The notes under the pieces: generated by a model
Told to the model about the DNA's origin: nothing
The model's database searches: none
What the model saw: the letters and a program-made list of their open reading frames with translations, nothing else
From: Bradyrhizobium sp. PSBB068
GTDB taxonomy: Bacteria; Pseudomonadota; Alphaproteobacteria; Rhizobiales; Xanthobacteraceae
Direction of reading: 5' to 3'
Length of the DNA: 64,000 bases
Assembly (NCBI GenBank): GCA_016839165.1
Contig: CP069300.1
Coordinates: 3,100,001-3,164,000, forward strand
Program-made: the position numbers and the translations under genes
Part shown: one piece after another, positions 62,679 to 64,000 of the stretch
Layout of the letters: every line of letters starts with the position of its first letter
Numbering within the stretch: position 1 is the stretch's first letter

Positions 62679-62855
62679 ATGATGCTTGGCCCCTACGCTT
62701 ATTTCATCGTGATGTCCTACGCGCTTGCCGCCGCAATAGTGTTGAACTTGATCGGTTGGATTGCATACGACTACCGGAGCCAGAAGGCCCGATTGCGCGC
62801 TCTCGAAGCCAACGGCATCGCCCGGCGCTCGAACGGTACGACAGAGCCCCGATGA
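62679..62855 (+). CDS. ccmD: heme exporter protein CcmD
   Basis: The product has 58 residues, starting [20 protein letters not shown], one membrane helix, then [20 protein letters not shown], the usual basic cytoplasmic end. CcmD helps release holo-CcmE from CcmABC. Two adjacent ATG codons differ by one residue. Its stop overlaps the ccmG start codon (ATGA). Confidence 0.88.
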   Translation: MMLGPYAYFIVMSYALAAAIVLNLIGWIAYDYRSQKARLRALEANGIARRSNGTTEPR

Positions 62856-63430
62856 TCGTAGCAACTGAAACCCCGCGCGCTCGGCGCTGGCTCTTTGCGC
62901 TGCCGCTGGTCGTGTTTGCGGTGATAGCCCTGCTATTCTTGGTTCGACTTCATGGCGGCGATTCCTCGCGATTACCCTCCGCACTGATCGGACGACCGGT
63001 CCCACAAACGGCTTTGCCTGCGCTTCCAAACCTGCAGCGAGATGGCGTGCAGGTGCCCGGGCTCCATCCGTTCGACTTCAAAGGGAATGTCAGCGTCGTC
63101 AACGTCTGGGCTTCATGGTGCGTGCCATGTCGCGAAGAGGCGCCCCTGCTAAACGAACTTGGCAAAGACAAGCGCCTGCAGCTCATCGGCATCAATTACA
63201 AGGACTCGTCCGATAGCGCTCTTCGCTTCCTAGGCGGTCATGGCAATCCGTTTCATATTGTCGGCGCCGACCGCAACGGCCGCGCTGCAATCGAGTGGGG
63301 TGTTTACGGCGTGCCGGAAACGTTCATCGTCGGGCGAGACGGCAACATTGTCTACAAGCTCGTGGGCCCCGTGACGCCCGAAAATTTCGAGCGGGTGCTG
63401 AAGGTCCAGATCGAACAAGCACTGAATTAA
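62852..63430 (+). CDS. ccmG: cytochrome c maturation thiol:disulfide protein CcmG (DsbE)
   Basis: The product has 192 residues. One membrane anchor ([20 protein letters not shown], about 14-33) holds a periplasmic thioredoxin domain with [13 protein letters not shown] (Cys90, Cys93), [14 protein letters not shown] and [13 protein letters not shown] with the cis-proline. CcmG reduces the CxxCH cysteines of apocytochromes before heme attachment, matching the CxxCH cytochromes upstream. Genes ccmA, B, E, F and H are not in the window. Confidence 0.93.
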   Translation: MIVATETPRARRWLFALPLVVFAVIALLFLVRLHGGDSSRLPSALIGRPVPQTALPALPNLQRDGVQVPGLHPFDFKGNVSVVNVWASWCVPCREEAPLLNELGKDKRLQLIGINYKDSSDSALRFLGGHGNPFHIVGADRNGRAAIEWGVYGVPETFIVGRDGNIVYKLVGPVTPENFERVLKVQIEQALN

Positions 63431-63510
63431 TTCTACGCAATTCGCCGCGGCCGGCTTGAAAGGCAACCGAGCACTGATGTTCCAGGTGATCCAGACACAT
63501 GAACCGATGA

Positions 63511-63550
63511 GGTATTAAGATACCTATAGATAAATATGCATCGTGCATAT
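63511..63550 (+). promoter_or_regulatory. two dyads upstream of the LysR gene
   Basis: AGGTAT-TAAG-ATACCT at 63510-63525 and ATATGCA-TCG-TGCATAT at 63534-63550 are perfect inverted repeats in AT-rich DNA 110-150 bp ahead of the LysR start codon. The second fits a LysR-type dimer site. The rest of the 230-bp gap shows no gene. Confidence 0.5.
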
Positions 63551-63660
63551 AGACAGGCCTCGACTTACCAACTATATGCGCCACGCACACATCATAGGTC
63601 GGCGCGACAGCGCTTTCCAAGTGGTAGCGGGAAACATCGTGATTTAATCGGGCCAAAGCT

Positions 63661-64000
63661 ATGGAACTCAATCAAGTGGAGTACTTCATCAATTTGGCGG
63701 AAACGCTAAATTTCACTACTGCAGCGCGATTGAGCGGCGTCTCGCAACCCAGCTTGACCAGAGCCATTCGTCGTCTGGAAGAAGAGCTTGGCGGGCCATT
63801 GATCTATCGCGATGGCAAAAATAGCCGACTGACCGCGCTGGGGCAGGAGATCGAGAAAGATTTCAAGCAGGTGCAGCTTGCATTAAGGAACGTGCGCCAG
63901 CGCTCGCATGATTGGGCCCTTGGTAGTCAATGCGTTCTCGACATCGCGGTGGCGCCCTCGGTAAGCCCAAATGCATTCACATCTTTCTTCCAGCGCGCAT
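63661..64000 (+). CDS. LysR-family regulator, N-terminal part (cut by window edge)
   Basis: 113 residues are visible. The winged helix-turn-helix covers MELNQVEYFINLAETLNFTT, AARLSGVSQPSLTRAIRRLE and EELGGPLIYRDGKNSRLTAL (1-60), and the effector domain starts at CVLDIAVAPSVSPNAF. It is the last gene of the heme-related series in the same direction and a likely regulator of it. Confidence 0.9.
   Translation, partial: MELNQVEYFINLAETLNFTTAARLSGVSQPSLTRAIRRLEEELGGPLIYRDGKNSRLTALGQEIEKDFKQVQLALRNVRQRSHDWALGSQCVLDIAVAPSVSPNAFTSFFQRA

Noticed and set aside
1..64000. CRISPR array or cas genes linked to the Tn7-like module
   Set aside because: No regularly spaced direct repeats and no Cas-like proteins were seen anywhere in the window.

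Overview
The window looks like a chromosomal segment of an alphaproteobacterium of the Bradyrhizobium type (Nitrobacteraceae). The base composition is high in GC, there is a GapR/DUF2312 gene, several intergenic palindromes are of kinds I associate with Bradyrhizobium and Rhodopseudomonas, and many small secreted or DUF6894-type proteins are present. The genus is inferred from these features; no search was possible.

Positions 1-25400 read as an ordinary core region of short, independent transcription units. It carries a truncated chemoreceptor, an L,D-transpeptidase, RlpA, a Tat-exported serine hydrolase, a methyltransferase, a CsaA-LysE-PdxY operon, a PaiB-like regulator, an enol-lactonase-like hydrolase divergent from a LysR regulator, a ROK glucokinase, a PLP-dependent Cys/Met enzyme, a luciferase-like monooxygenase, a metallophosphoesterase, GapR and an UppP-type phosphatase. 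At least six kinds of palindromic repeat sit between genes, and one repeat of about 95 bp occurs three times at 14.0-16.3 kb. At 25.9-28.5 kb are two polysaccharide genes, an acyltransferase and a VpsF-like membrane protein.

Positions 28700-36030 hold a catabolic locus. A FadR-type repressor gene diverges from an operon of MFS transporter, APH-type kinase, class III PLP aminotransferase/phospho-lyase and two M20 amidohydrolases, with nested dyads in the shared promoter region. The gene set suggests uptake and hydrolysis of an N-substituted hydroxy-amino acid, followed by phosphorylation and PLP-dependent elimination.

Positions 36100-53000 are accessory DNA, mostly on the minus strand. It begins with a decayed ISL3 transposase and an Abi-alpha (DUF4393) gene. 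A Tn7-like transposition module follows (TnsA, TnsB, TnsC, TniQ). Upstream lie a second, catalytically degenerate TnsA-like protein, an FtsH-like AAA+ ATPase with an M41 zinc-protease domain but no membrane anchor, a metallophosphoesterase and a DUF2130 protein. A ribbon-helix-helix-type regulator with a striking periodic operator faces this group. The transposon ends could not be fixed.

Positions 53170-64000 return to metabolic genes: a MOSC protein, thiol-redox protein, quinone-type oxidoreductase, GlcG-like protein and MarR regulator. Then comes a coherent heme cluster of two exported c-type P460-family cytochromes, a beta-propeller protein, a 5-aminolevulinate synthase and the cytochrome c maturation genes ccmC, ccmD and ccmG, followed by a LysR regulator that runs off the window. 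Together these look like a module that makes heme and installs it in P460 cytochromes.
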